In this document: in pieces, positions 36,151-47,731 of the stretch
Position numbering within the stretch: position 1 is the stretch's first letter
Layout of the letters: each line of letters starts with the position of its first letter
Made by a program: the position numbers and the translations under genes
From: Synaphobranchus kaupii
Lineage: Eukaryota; Chordata; Actinopteri; Anguilliformes; Synaphobranchidae
Length of the DNA stretch: 64,000 nt
NCBI GenBank assembly: GCA_029718625.1
Contig: CM056377.1
Location: forward strand, 35,174,771 to 35,238,770
Direction: 5' to 3'
Notes under the pieces: generated by a model
The model's database searches: none
The model's input: the letters and a program-made list of their open reading frames with translations, nothing else
Told to the model about the DNA's origin: nothing

Positions 36151-39100
36151 CGTAGCCCCTGTATCTTCAAAGAAGAGGCTGTGCCAGCGAAGTGTTCAAC
36201 AGGAAGCAGCATAGCACATGGACCGCAAAGCTGCAGACAGCGTAATTAAAAAACGAATGAACAAAAAGGCTCTCTTAAGTGCGCTGTTCTTCAGTTCCCA
36301 TCTACAGAGGAGAGACAGGAGCGAGTGTTTTTACACAAACCCTGAGTCCAAGAAACCCTGGCAGGCTCGCACAACAGTGCATCTGCTCACCAACAAACGG
36401 CTCTGCCTCGCACACTTTGTGCGACCACTAACCCGAGCTCTTATTTACCATCAATATTCATAGGCTCCTTTCCATTATTCGGTTCTGGAATCGGTGATCG
36501 AAGACGCGGCCGTACAAACGTGAGGATACATCGAATAAAGAAGGCAGTTTACGTAATTGAAGGACCGAGTAAAAATAGGCGTTTAGCGGCGCATTTGCGC
36601 GCGCATTCTCGCGCACTGTGCGAGGGTGGCGGAGGACTGGGTGGAAGGTGTAAAATAAACGAACAACATAAAAAATAATAAAAAAACGACAAATAAATAA
36701 ATAAAGTAAAAAGAAAACGTATCCTCAGAGGTCCGCCCCTGACCGCTTTGCATCACTCTGCGCTTTTTCACCCCCTCAACTGATGCAATAAGGAGTCTTT
36801 ATCTGCGCAGAGCCCGGAGCCAGAGCGGCAGGAGCTGGGGACCTCTGCACCAGGAAATGCTTAAGGGATCTGCTCTTTCGCACAGCCAGTCTCCCACGGA
36901 CTCCGGGAGACGGTTTTATCTCCAGTTGCTAGGATAACAACTCTAAGCTTCCAGCAGTCATAAGTCCTGCTGGGGCCTTTTCAGTCAGACAGAAAGAATG
37001 CCTCTTTTTTCAGATATTAAAAAAAATTATCCTGGAAGCCCATCCTGATCCCGGGGTTTGTTTAACTGCTCCAAAAAAAATTTCTTTCCCCGTCCCCCCC
37101 CCACCCCTCTTTTTTTTTTTTTGTGTGCGAAGGGGGTGGGTTGGGGGGGGGGGGTGGGCGTGGGTGTTATTTTGTTCGCCACAGACTTCTACAATAGTGG
37201 CCCTCTCTGCCGGTGTGCGCGCACGTTCCATTCCGAGGATTAATAAGACAAAGAAATCAAAGTTCCTTTCAGAGGGAATCGCTAATGAAAGAGTAAAATA
37301 GATAAATGAAAGTGGTAGTCTGTTCCTGCTCTGACTGACTGCGCCCCGCCAGGATTAAGTGGACTCCCCCTGTTCCTTTGTGAGGGTTTCCCGGCAGTAC
37401 AATCGGTGCCCGAGTCGGCAACACAAGCGGCGCGCCGAGCGACGCGGCGTCCGCTCCCGTCGACCTTTCTCCCCGCGCCGAGGCACGCCGGCCCGTAATT
37501 ACAGCCCCTCTGTCTGCAGGCCTCCTTAAGACACGGCCGGTTTCCATAGGGAAATGGGCCCAACAATCCCAGGGAAATACAGTGTACGTTTAATAACGGC
37601 TGCACAATGGCGTACCAATAAAAGAGCGCTAAAAAGCTTTTGACTCCGAAGTAAACCGCACTCGATACAGTTCAAACTTCCTATCGCCGCGCCAACCCCA
37701 CCCGCCAGACTTTTATTGAACTAATGATTGCTTTTTTTGTCGTTGTTGTCTTGCCTCCCCCATGTGAAAGCCCGTCTATTGGTTTGTTTGTCTCTGTCTC
37801 CGTTTCAAAGGTCATTTAGGCTTTGCGTTTGGCAGAGGCCTCATCTGCGTTTGGCATTTGGCTCTTGTGCACGCACTTTACGTGCATCTCAACAAGTCAA
37901 CGAAGTTTATCTGTGAGGTTCTTAAACATAATACTTCAGTCGGGCGCTGTGGGAACGAGTGAATGCAAGTGCACAGCTGATCTTGGGATTTAGAATACTT
38001 TCATTTTGTGTGTATTTAGATTTTTACTAATGCCGCACAGCCTCTCCTCTCGGTTAGATTTAGGTTAGGTTAGGATTTGCGCACTTTGTTTGTTGTTGTT
38101 AAAACATGGTTTGTAATCTACTGCCAGGGGCACACAAAGTACCCCATTGAGGTCAGTGTGTCAAACAGACTTTTCTGTGGATGGACCATTTGCATGACCA
38201 TTGAGGTGACCTGGGGTGACCCCCTTCTCCTCTAATCACCATACTTCCTACAGCACCTGTCCTCGTGGGCTTGTTTGACTTCAAACGCAGGGCACTCTAC
38301 CCCCTCAGTCACGAGATATCGATTATTCTCATTCAGGAGTGAAAAGTTGAACGTTCCCTGTTGCTGCGCATCGCTCATAATGTCCCAAGCTTTTGGAAGC
38401 GGGCAAAAAAAAAAAGAAAGAAAGAAGAAAAACGCGAGCACATGCTTGATTTGTGAATTCGAATTTGGAGTAGTGTTTCAACGACTGCACAGCCTGTAGG
38501 CTTCCCGCGCTCCCAAAAATAACAAAATGTAATGAGGCTGCCGTGGGCCCGCTGAGACGGAGGGGTCAGGGAAGAGGGTGGGGGTGAGCAGACTGCAGTA
38601 ACACGCAGTTTTGTGGGGGTGGGTTGGGGGGGGGGGGGGAACAGGGCAGGAGGGCAGAGGGGGAGGGGGGAGGGGGGAGGGGGAGAGGGGCGGGGGGGGA
38701 GGGATGAAGGATACGCCACAGGCTGACAGCCACACAGGAAGCAGATAACACTCCACCACCCTAAACAGCCCCCCCCCCCCCAGTCCTCAGCCCCCAGCAT
38801 ACTGTACATCCACAGAGAGACGCCTCTGTACTCTAATCTCTCCTATGGGGGGGGGGGCGGGGTAGAGAGAGAATCAAAGAAATCGGAGAAGAGCCGCGGA
38901 CAGACAAGCGCTTCATTTTATTTCGTTTCTTTTGTGTAGCCCGTTCGCGCCTCTACATCGGGTATGTACATCCTGGAACAAATGGAGGAAGAGCCTGACA
39001 CGGTTGCATTGTGCTGCTGTAGCCCCGGCTCATATATTTTCCCTCCCCTCGTCGCGGCGGTATTGTAGCGCTTTTATTACGTCGCTGCAATATGTCGCAG

Positions 39101-39712
39101 CCGCGTTACGGGGACGCGACGCGGCGGCCCGGGCGGTATAATGAGCGTCGGCGTTACGAGTTACGCCGTAAAGCGGCGAGAGGAGGACCGGGGGGGGATC
39201 AGCGAGCGCGACTTCCGTCCCCCGCGCCTAGCCCGTGTCTCAGCCTGTGGCCCGGTGGCCTGTGTTTAGCCCTAAGCTTCAGAGCCCCATAAAAGTAAAC
39301 AGGAGATTTGCTGGCGTTCGGAGCGGTGCCTGGTTACTCTCCAGACCAGATAACTTCCAGAAAACTGTAAGTTAAGAAAGGGGCTTGGGATTGGAGGCAG
39401 CAGGCAACCTGGCAAGACCGCCCAAAGAGAGCGAGCCTGGCAGATAAACGGGTTCAAGAGGGAGGCTTTATTTATATATTTATATAGGCGGAACGGAAGT
39501 GTGCGTGCTGTAGGTCTCACACGGCCATTTGCACTTGCCCTCACGCGGACGGTAAGCCCGGCCCAGTGTACTGGAGCCATACACAGTGAGCAGGGGAAAC
39601 AGTGGATCAGTGACTGGGATATGATTGATAAACTACAGTGGGGTGGGATGGAGTCGCGTGGCGCGGTAATAAACTACCTGCTCAGTGGTCCAAACATATT
39701 TAGAGACGTAGT
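36151..39712. other. NFIA intron 2, unique and G-rich sequence
   Basis: 36780-37000 is repeat-free and contains GTTGCTAGGATAAC (36925-36938), an imperfect RFX X-box. 37090-37107 (C-rich) and 37131-37158 (G-rich) are opposed. 38571-38703 is strongly G-rich. 39040-39260 is CpG-rich. No gene is recognised. Confidence 0.55.
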
Positions 39713-39720
39713 ATACAGTA

Positions 39721-40204
39721 TAGGGCTGGGCGATTATACAACATCGATAATTATCGAATGCAATAACGGCCGTTGCCACCGTGTGGGGTGCCTTTCTTTT
39801 CGTCTTTTTTCTTTAAGTATACCCAATATACGGCAGTAAACATCCAAACTTCAGAGGCTGCGTGAAATGCTTCCGGAAAAAAACATCACCACTGATATCT
39901 ATTGAGTGATGATAAGACAGCCAACCAGCAGCAAGGTCGTACAGCTTTCACATGATCATGTGATGTGTTTTTGTCAATCGCATGAAAGATGCAACGCCTT
40001 TCTGTGATTGTCTGTCTTATCAACACACAGTAGACAGTGATGACGTTTTTTTTTCCCCGGAAGAATTTCACACGGCTTTGAAGATTACTACCGCATCAGG
40101 TATAATTAAAGAAAAAAAGACAGAAAGAAAGGCAATACCCCCCATGCTGGCAACGGTCGTTATTGCATTCAATAATTATCATTGCGATATATCACCCAGC
40201 CCTA
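39721..40204. mobile_element. Palindromic hAT-like foldback element (484 bp)
   Basis: The ends begin TAGGGCTGGG and are inverted copies of each other. Pairing continues inward through GATAAGACAG and TTCCGG blocks to a perfect 14-bp palindrome CACATGATCATGTG at 39949-39962, almost exactly at the midpoint. It is flanked by a perfect 8-bp duplication ATACAGTA (39713-39720, 40205-40212). No transposase. Confidence 0.93.
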
Positions 40205-40212
40205 ATACAGTA

Positions 40213-42908
40213 TATTTATTATTCTGGAAAGTTTGGAAACGGGCTATTTATTTTGTCTAGATTAGGGAAGAGCATGTTGTCGCTTAACCGTAGCTCCTTT
40301 GTATTGTTAGTTTAGAGGTGCTGTTGTATAAAGTGCGAATAACGCACAGTCGACTGTGTTTTTCTTCATGCTGGCTCAGGGAGAAACACCTGGGCTTTCC
40401 GTGTTGAGGGTTTGCCACTGCTAAAGCTCTCTCTTGATTGACACGAAAAACATATTTTGGGTGACAGGCTTACGTTAAAATACCTCTGAACCGATGATCT
40501 TGTCCATCACAACTTTAAAAATCCCATTACACGGCATCGACCCCTTCTCTCTCCCCCTACCTGGCTCCCCCACCCCGAGCCTTATCTCCACGGCGCTGCA
40601 CACAAACTCCACACTCCCAGCCTCTCGCACGGCACTCTAATCTAGCTGCAGTCCCGGCTATTACGCTCTCCCAGAATCCACCTGGTCGGCGGTGTTAATG
40701 TTGCCGGTTGTTCTTTGGTTTGTTTGTGTCGATTGTGGAGAACGCGGGGTCTCTTGTTGTCAAGGGAAATAAATGTTCCTCGGGTTTGCGCCCGAAATCA
40801 AGCGGCGTGCAGTCACTGTGTGAAATTGAGGTCAGGCCTGACTAGGCCTCAGAGAGCGAAAGTGCCTCTTTAGCTCTGTTGTAACACTTAAGCACTCAGG
40901 GAGGTTGCCCGAGAGGTCAAGCTTACCTGCCCCGTGTCAGGCGGGGTCAATCCCCCTCTGACAAGGCGAGATGTCAGAGATGTATCTCTGGGTAACAGGT
41001 GGCTGGCTGCAGGTTCTGAAACGCTTTACTGGCCTGTGTAACAGGAGTAAGAGAGGTTGAGGTGGGAGTGAGTTTTTATGGCTTGCCTGCAAATGGTGGG
41101 GCCTCATTATCAGGCAGGGGTTTTCACGTCTCTCTTTTAGCGGCACAGGGCGCTGTCATGGCCCGCGGAACCCTTTTCCGCCTTTCCTTTGCTTTGTTTT
41201 GTTTTATAAAAATTTTTGTCTTCCGTTATTTAAACAGGAAGGTAGAGCCAAAAGTGTGGCGGGGGGTCTGGGTCGCCGGCGGCCGGCGTGAGCCTGGTTT
41301 GGCTCCGAGGTTAGCAACAAACCGAGTCTTGGAAAGGTACTCCGTCCTCATTAAGTTATGGTTGGCTCCTCTTATGCAACTGTTGAAGATTTGATAGCGA
41401 GACTGGGACTGCGGCCATCTTGGGCTCTGGCAGGGAAGTGTCTGAGGCGAGAGAGGCCCAGGCAGCCCCCCCCTCCTCCGCCCCAGGATGTCAGAGCGAG
41501 TGCAGCAAGCCGGCATTCAGAACGCCTCCCTGTCTGGGCCCTGCCATCGCTGTCACTGTGGGAGGGGCTGACGCGGGGACAGTGTGTGTTTACAATTCAT
41601 TGATTTATCGACTCACAAACTTGCTTGTTTGCTTACTTGATTCAGTCCGCACTCGGTGCCAGTCATGTTCGCGGTGGGGGGAAAGGAGAGCGGCGGTGGC
41701 CGTCACGAAAGACGCGCGTGCACGTTTTTCCCAGGTACTCAGACAGTGAAGCGCGGTGGCGGGGGTTATCAGGATTAGCGCATCTTGTCAAAAACGTTTA
41801 AGAGCCACTTTCAACAGTCACTGTACTTCTGTTCCTGCTTTCAGCTCATTAGAGGACGAAACGTACAGCGATAGCGATTTTTGATGTCTCGGGATTAGCG
41901 ACGGCTGACTGCTCACACGCACTCTAAGTGACTTTGCCTCCGGTGTTGTTAATCTCTTCCAGGGGATGAGTACCTTTTATGTTGTTTTTGTTAGGGCTGT
42001 AAAACGAGCGAGCAGGAGGGCGAAGGAGCCGGACGCCTTTGGCTTTCGAAGCCGGCGAAATTCCCGCTTTCCCGGGAAACCGCCGTTTGCCGTCTGCTCC
42101 GCCTGCTGGGCGGCGATGACAGGCCGCTCCGGCTAGCGGAGCGTCGGGGGGATTGTTGACGCGCGGAAACCCACAGTACAAATTTGCGGTCATTACGTTT
42201 GATGACTTTCGCATAATTGTCATTGTTTTCAGAGGGATGGAGCCGTGTCTTAGATTTCCCACTTGTGGTCTGGACTGGCGATGCAGCGTGTGGGAGAACC
42301 GCAGAACGGCGCGCGCTCTCTGTCCCGGTGCGAGCCTGCGCACTGCGAGCGGAGCGGCCTTGCGCGATTATGAACAGCGCGGCGCACTGAGGGAGCTCGG
42401 TCAATAGGCTTACATTAACCTCGCTTGCACTCTGTTGAGATAATAAGTCTGCTTTTCTAGCGTCTGGAAATAAGGGCTCCCAGCTCACTTTTATGGGCTT
42501 TATTATTATTTTTTCCATAAATGCGAAGGGTTTATTTGCGGCTGTGGTCCATAAATGTGAACCTGAGGTGTAAAACAACATTTGTCATTCAATAAAGTAC
42601 AGCAAAGGAGGGAATCTCGGGAACATTGGACCGTTTTACAGAAGACTTACATTCTGTATTGAATCTTTTGCTCAACACCAGTGATTAACATTCTCCAAAA
42701 AAAGAAGAACCCAGCCTACACCTGTTCCCACTTTATATTTTCATCATCCATAACAACAGGAATGTTACACTTATAGCAGGCTTTCATTAATTAGCCATCA
42801 GTAGATTCATTATTAATGTGATATTTATTACATTCTTGAAGTGAACATCAAAACTAATGCTTTTCAGATTTAATTGAAGTTTCATCATTCACTGTTGATG
42901 AGTAGTAT
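40213..42908. other. NFIA intron 2, unique sequence
   Basis: Mixed composition, with a CpG-rich stretch at about 42000-42400. No gene is recognised; open frames in the GC-rich part overlap on both strands. Confidence 0.55.
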
Positions 42909-42909
42909 C

Positions 42910-43917
42910 TAAAAACCCAAATTCTAAAAAAGTTGGGACAGTATGTAAAATGCACATAAAAGCAGAAAGCAGTGATTTGTAAATTCTCTTTTTCATATAT
43001 TTAATTGAAAACAGTACAAAGAAAACGTATTTAATGTTTTACCTTATCAACTTTATTGATTTTTGTAAACATACGCTAATTCCGAATTTGATGCCTGCAA
43101 TATGTTCCAAAAAAGTTGGGACAGAGGCAAAGAAAAAACTGGGAAGTTCAAAAAACACCTGTTTGGAACAGTCCACAGGTAAACAGGTGATGCTATCATG
43201 ACTGGGTATAAAAAGATATCAAAAGACTCTTGATGTCTTATTGTCTTATATGGTACTCTTACAAGCGATACTATAACCTCTCTGGGAATTGGGGGGTGGG
43301 ACTAGATTAAGCTGTAAATTACATGGGAATAGTATGGAACCCATGGTTGGCTAAATGGATGTAAGTCATCTAGGGTCTGAGGTATGAAACGAGCCTCAAA
43401 CCATCACTCTGCTGCCAGATATGCAGTAGATATGGACGGATCACTTTAAGGGTTGTTTCTCCGGACTCATTTCCTATTGAACTCGATGGAAAAATAGGTC
43501 AGGAGAAACAACCCTTCAAGTGATCCATCCATATCTACTGCATATCTGGCAGCAGAGTGATGCTTTGAGGCTGAAAATAAGTAGTATCTGAAAATAAGAC
43601 ATCAAGAGTCTTTTGATATCCTTTTATACCTAGTCATGATAGCATCACCTGTTTACCTGTGGAATGTTCCAAACAGGTGTTTTTTGAACTTCCCAGTCTT
43701 TTTTTCCCAGTCTTTTTTGGAACGTGTCGCAGGTATCAAATTCAGAATTAGTGTATATTTACAAAAATCTATAAAGTTGATAAGGTAAAACATTAAATAT
43801 GTTTTTTTCATACTGTTTTCAATTAAATATATGTAAAAGAGAATTTACAAATCATTGCTTTCTGCTTTTATGTGCATTTTACATACTGTCCCAACACTTT
43901 TGGAATTGGGGTTTGTA
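42910..43917. mobile_element. Foldback DNA element, about 1 kb
   Basis: Very long imperfect inverted repeat. Outer arms (about 42910-43242 and 43592-43917) and inner arms (43392-43465 and 43499-43573) pair along nearly their whole length. The left arm has about 149 unpaired bases (43243-43391) against about 18 on the right. TA dinucleotides lie at both ends. The AAAAAGTTGGGACAGT-type terminus resembles a short DNA element common in fish genomes; the superfamily is not certain. No coding capacity. Confidence 0.9.
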
Positions 43918-46576
43918 CTTTAAGATTGAAACACACTGGAGAACAATGAAAAACAAGCTCTGCAGTAGGTTATGTTAATAGCATTAATACTTATTAATGT
44001 TTTATAAATGCGAAACTTAATTGTTGACTAATGGAACTTTTAATTTGAAGTTTTCCCAAATGTATTTTTTTAATATTACCATTACGGCTTCACATCTTAC
44101 ATGAGCCTCGCGGAGTATGTTCAACTATTCAACGTTGAAACAGAGAACGCTACATTAATAATATGTGATTAAAATCGTACGTTCACAGGTTTTTGTTAAC
44201 GTACTTCTATGTTATTTTTCAGCATACTCGTTGTGCGTGGGTCTTGAGCACCTCCGGTTTGAACGTGTTTGCTTGACTCTACAGGTCTCCAGGAGAGGGG
44301 GAGGAGTTCCTCTGGCCTGTGGTTCTTAATGTAAAGCCCGGAACGTCTCAGTCTGTTTTTGCGGTCATTTTGGGCATCGCGTTATTTATTATTCAGTGAA
44401 AGCTATTACTGTGGATAAGAGGCTTCTCTCAGGCCTGTATCGATTGCTTTAATTGCTGCAAAAGATTGTCAACTCTTAAGATAGATATTATAGGAGAGGC
44501 TGCCAGGATTCATCGCTGTGGGGCTCGGAGGAGGAGCGCGGGATGCACAGAAGCCCATGAAAAATGTCCCCCGGTCCCCGCGTATCGCTGATAGGGGAAT
44601 CAATAACACGGCGCGCGCGCGCACATATACTCTCCCACACTGACATTGGAAAGGAGGACTTGAAAAACTTAATCTAGCTAAAGTTGAAAGAGTACGTCCC
44701 CTTCCAATACATAACGGGGTCTGGACCATCGACCGGGTCAACCTCGCATCAACTTGCACGGGTGCCCGATATTAATTTCTCCCCTTTTTCTTTGTTACCC
44801 GTAGTAAATTAAGACCCTGTGTCTTTTTTTTTTACTGTGAAATTGTCGGTGTGCCTCCAGGTTCAATGCAACACCTATCAAATCGGCAGCCACCCACAAA
44901 GGGATCTCCGTCAGCAGGATGAAGCACATCTAGTCATTTTGGCAGTTATAAGGCTGTAGATTTCACCGGAGTCCAGATGGAGGAAGGATAGAGCTGTGAG
45001 CGGCGAGCTTTTCTTCGGTAGTACTCAAAGCATCTGATCCCGCTCTTAGCAGAAGACGGGTGGAGGGGGGGTCAGCCGAGGCTACGCGACGTGGACTCGC
45101 GTACGGACCCGTAGGCCTCATGTTGTCTCAATCACGTAGGCTATCGCTGGCCTCTTCCCCGTGTGTGATTCATAATTACACACGCAGCTTCTGTCTCGTG
45201 CTCTCGAACTGATAAAATGGCTGCAAATTGCTCAAGGTCTTTCGCTGGGTTATATGCGCCGTCGGAAATGCGAAGTGGCAGCGGAGGTTAGCTGAGCCGG
45301 AAGTAAGTTCCCAATCCAATAAATTTGATCAAGCTTAACTGTTCGGCGACGCCGGGGAGAAGCCGCGAAAACAGAACGAGCGCGTTTTGAGGAATTAGGA
45401 GAAAATTGCCGCAAAGAGGCTGTATTTAAATAGAAAGGAGGAGGTGGAGATTAACACTGAGCCTATAATATATCACTAGTATTGTAAAAGAGCTTAAAAC
45501 TCTCTCCGTCACACCGGCTGTCTGAACGATTTGAGAGAAATGTCTCGCTGTTAGCTGAGGGAAGCAGTCATGGAAAAATGAAGTGGATCACACCTGAGGC
45601 AATAAATGGCAGCAAACTAAGAGCATCAACCTTTGGCTAAACATGGATTTTATATGGGCATCAGTATATGGGCTGCCTTACAAAAGTTCTACCCACCGGC
45701 TGCAAAATATTTTATAGTTTGATAAATAGGATTCAGTACAGCAAATATTGTACAAAAATGTAGCCACCTTGCCAGAAAAATGGTCCCTTCTTAAAATTGA
45801 CACTGTGTTCATGAACACTAGTGTTTTTTTTTTGTTGGTGTTTTGGCAACCAAGTGAAATGCTGAAGATAAAATGGCTTGGTTTATTTAAGTAAATTCAA
45901 ATCAATATAAACCAGCAGGATTTGAATACTGATTGAATCAAGAGATTCAGAATTGATGGATGACGCATTCCAGTAAGAATAACTGAGTCATTCCGAAAAG
46001 GACTAAACCAGATTTGAATGACAAAGAGATTATAACAGAGAATAAGCAATGGGCTACGTACGGTATATCAAGATGATGTGAGATGCGTTGGATTATATCC
46101 AGATGAGCTGGGGGGGGGGTAGGTTGTGGGGGAGGTGACAGAGGCAGGGGGTGACAGACGCAGAGAGAGGAACTGGGTGGATTAGTATGCAGGAGAACTG
46201 AGAGGAAGCCATTTTTGTAGGCCTGCACCAGGGATTCTCCCCCCTGCCATTACGCTGGGAAAAAAAACACCCAAACAGATCCATCTGACAGCTTCCTGCA
46301 GACACTGATTAAAACCCCATCTCCTCAAATGACCATTTCCTTTCATATAGGTACTGTTCATATGATATAAGGTAGCGGCTGATGTACACTAATGAATACA
46401 TGGCATGTCATGCTGCATATCCACAATTACTTTGCAGTGTTGGATAATGTATGAAAGGCCAATGGTGAGTGCTGTTTTTGTGTGGAGCTTGATCCATACC
46501 TGGCAAAATCTAAATAAACTAAATAACACGACTCACCATATTGATATTTTGTGTGCAGTGCGGTCCTCTTTGAATA
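43918..46576. other. NFIA intron 2, unique sequence
   Basis: AT-rich at first, then a more complex GC-richer stretch at 44860-45560. No gene or named element is recognised. Confidence 0.55.
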
Positions 46577-46584
46577 CTAGCAAT

Positions 46585-46808
46585 CACGGCATGAAATTTG
46601 CATTTTTTTCACGCACTGGCCAGAGTGGCTTGTGAATTCTAAAAAGCACCAGCCATTTTCAGCATTTTACCAGCCATGTTACCTTCTACAATATAACGCA
46701 ACCTGGTTGGTTACCTGCCAAAGTGGCTGCTAGACTCGAAAATCTTACCAGCCACAATCAAAATTTTACCAGCATTTGGCTGGCGGCGGGTGTTAATTTC
46801 ACACCCTG
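46585..46808. mobile_element. hAT-like non-autonomous element (224 bp)
   Basis: Flanked by a perfect 8-bp duplication CTAGCAAT (46577-46584, 46809-46816). Ends are imperfect inverted repeats sharing TGAAATT (left CACGGCATGAAATT, right end inverse CAGGGTGTGAAATT). The inside has several CCAGCC/GGCTGG words, which give it a repetitive look. No coding capacity. Confidence 0.82.
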
Positions 46809-46816
46809 CTAGCAAT

Positions 46817-47469
46817 AAAAAAAGGCCATAAAATGACCTTCTTAGCCCTCGTTCCCTGCCCGTCTGGACGCAGAGACGAACACAGGTGCGATTAAGGAGG
46901 AAATCCATATGTAATCCAGCAATCCTGTATGATTAAACCTATCAGCTGTACTTCTCAGGATTCCCGCTTAATTCACGTCAGTACAGGAGAGAACAGGATT
47001 TGGGGGGTGTGTGGATTCTTTAGACGGGGATCAGAGACCTGGGGCGACCTGGGAGAGTGTGCGGGGGGGGGGGGGTAGTCTTCCTCAGCCATCGCCCACC
47101 GTCCACCTCCTCCCCGACCTCAAACGGGAGGCCTTGAAGTGCACACAAGGTCATCTTTCTTGGGGTAAGGGGGTTACTTGCACTGGTAGCATCCGACCCC
47201 TTCCGGCCGCGTCTCACACTTGGATTAGCCCGCACAAAGCATCCTCCCCTCTCTCTGGACCGTTCCCACTCTGCAGTGCCCCCCTATTAGCCCCCAATCA
47301 CATGGTCTGTCGGTCATGTGATTAATAGGGGGTCAGCTGTCTTCAAGTGGGCAGGTCCTTTGGAATTCGAGATGGAGGTCCCTGGGGTCGGTGGGAGGGA
47401 CGGCCGAAATTGAGTAAGTGACCTCCCTTTAGGACAAACTGGACAGTGGAAGTTTTTTATTTTTGTTTG
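46817..47469. other. NFIA intron 2, unique sequence
   Basis: Holds a 13-base poly-G (47063-47075) and a short hairpin AATCACATG/CATGTGATT at about 47295-47324. No gene. Confidence 0.55.
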
Positions 47470-47477
47470 GTATAGAT

Positions 47478-47723
47478 CAGGGGTAGGCAACCCTGGTCCT
47501 GCAGTGCCGGTGACCATTCTGGTTTTTGTTCCATTCGAGTATGACGGATGACGATAGCCAGAATATTCTGAATGGTGAAACGGCAAGTGCCTCCAGCACA
47601 TGGTCACCTGTATTCATTAAACCTGATTAATTAAAATGAACCCAGTTACGTAGTTATTAGGTTTGGATGGAGCAAAAACCAAGACCATCTCTAGCACTCC
47701 AGGACCAGGGTTGCCTACCCCTG
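47478..47723. mobile_element. hAT-like non-autonomous element (246 bp)
   Basis: Ends CAGGGGTAGGCAACCCTGG and its exact inverse at the right; flanking 8-bp duplications GTATAGAT (47470-47477) and GTATTGAT (47724-47731), 7 of 8 identical. No coding capacity. Confidence 0.9.
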
Positions 47724-47731
47724 GTATTGAT

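Noticed and set aside
38058..38076. TTAGG-type tandem resembling an insect telomere repeat
   Set aside because: Only about three units in intronic DNA; chance.
39982..40260. A 92-residue frame
   Set aside because: It lies inside and across the end of the palindromic transposon insertion and resembles no transposase.
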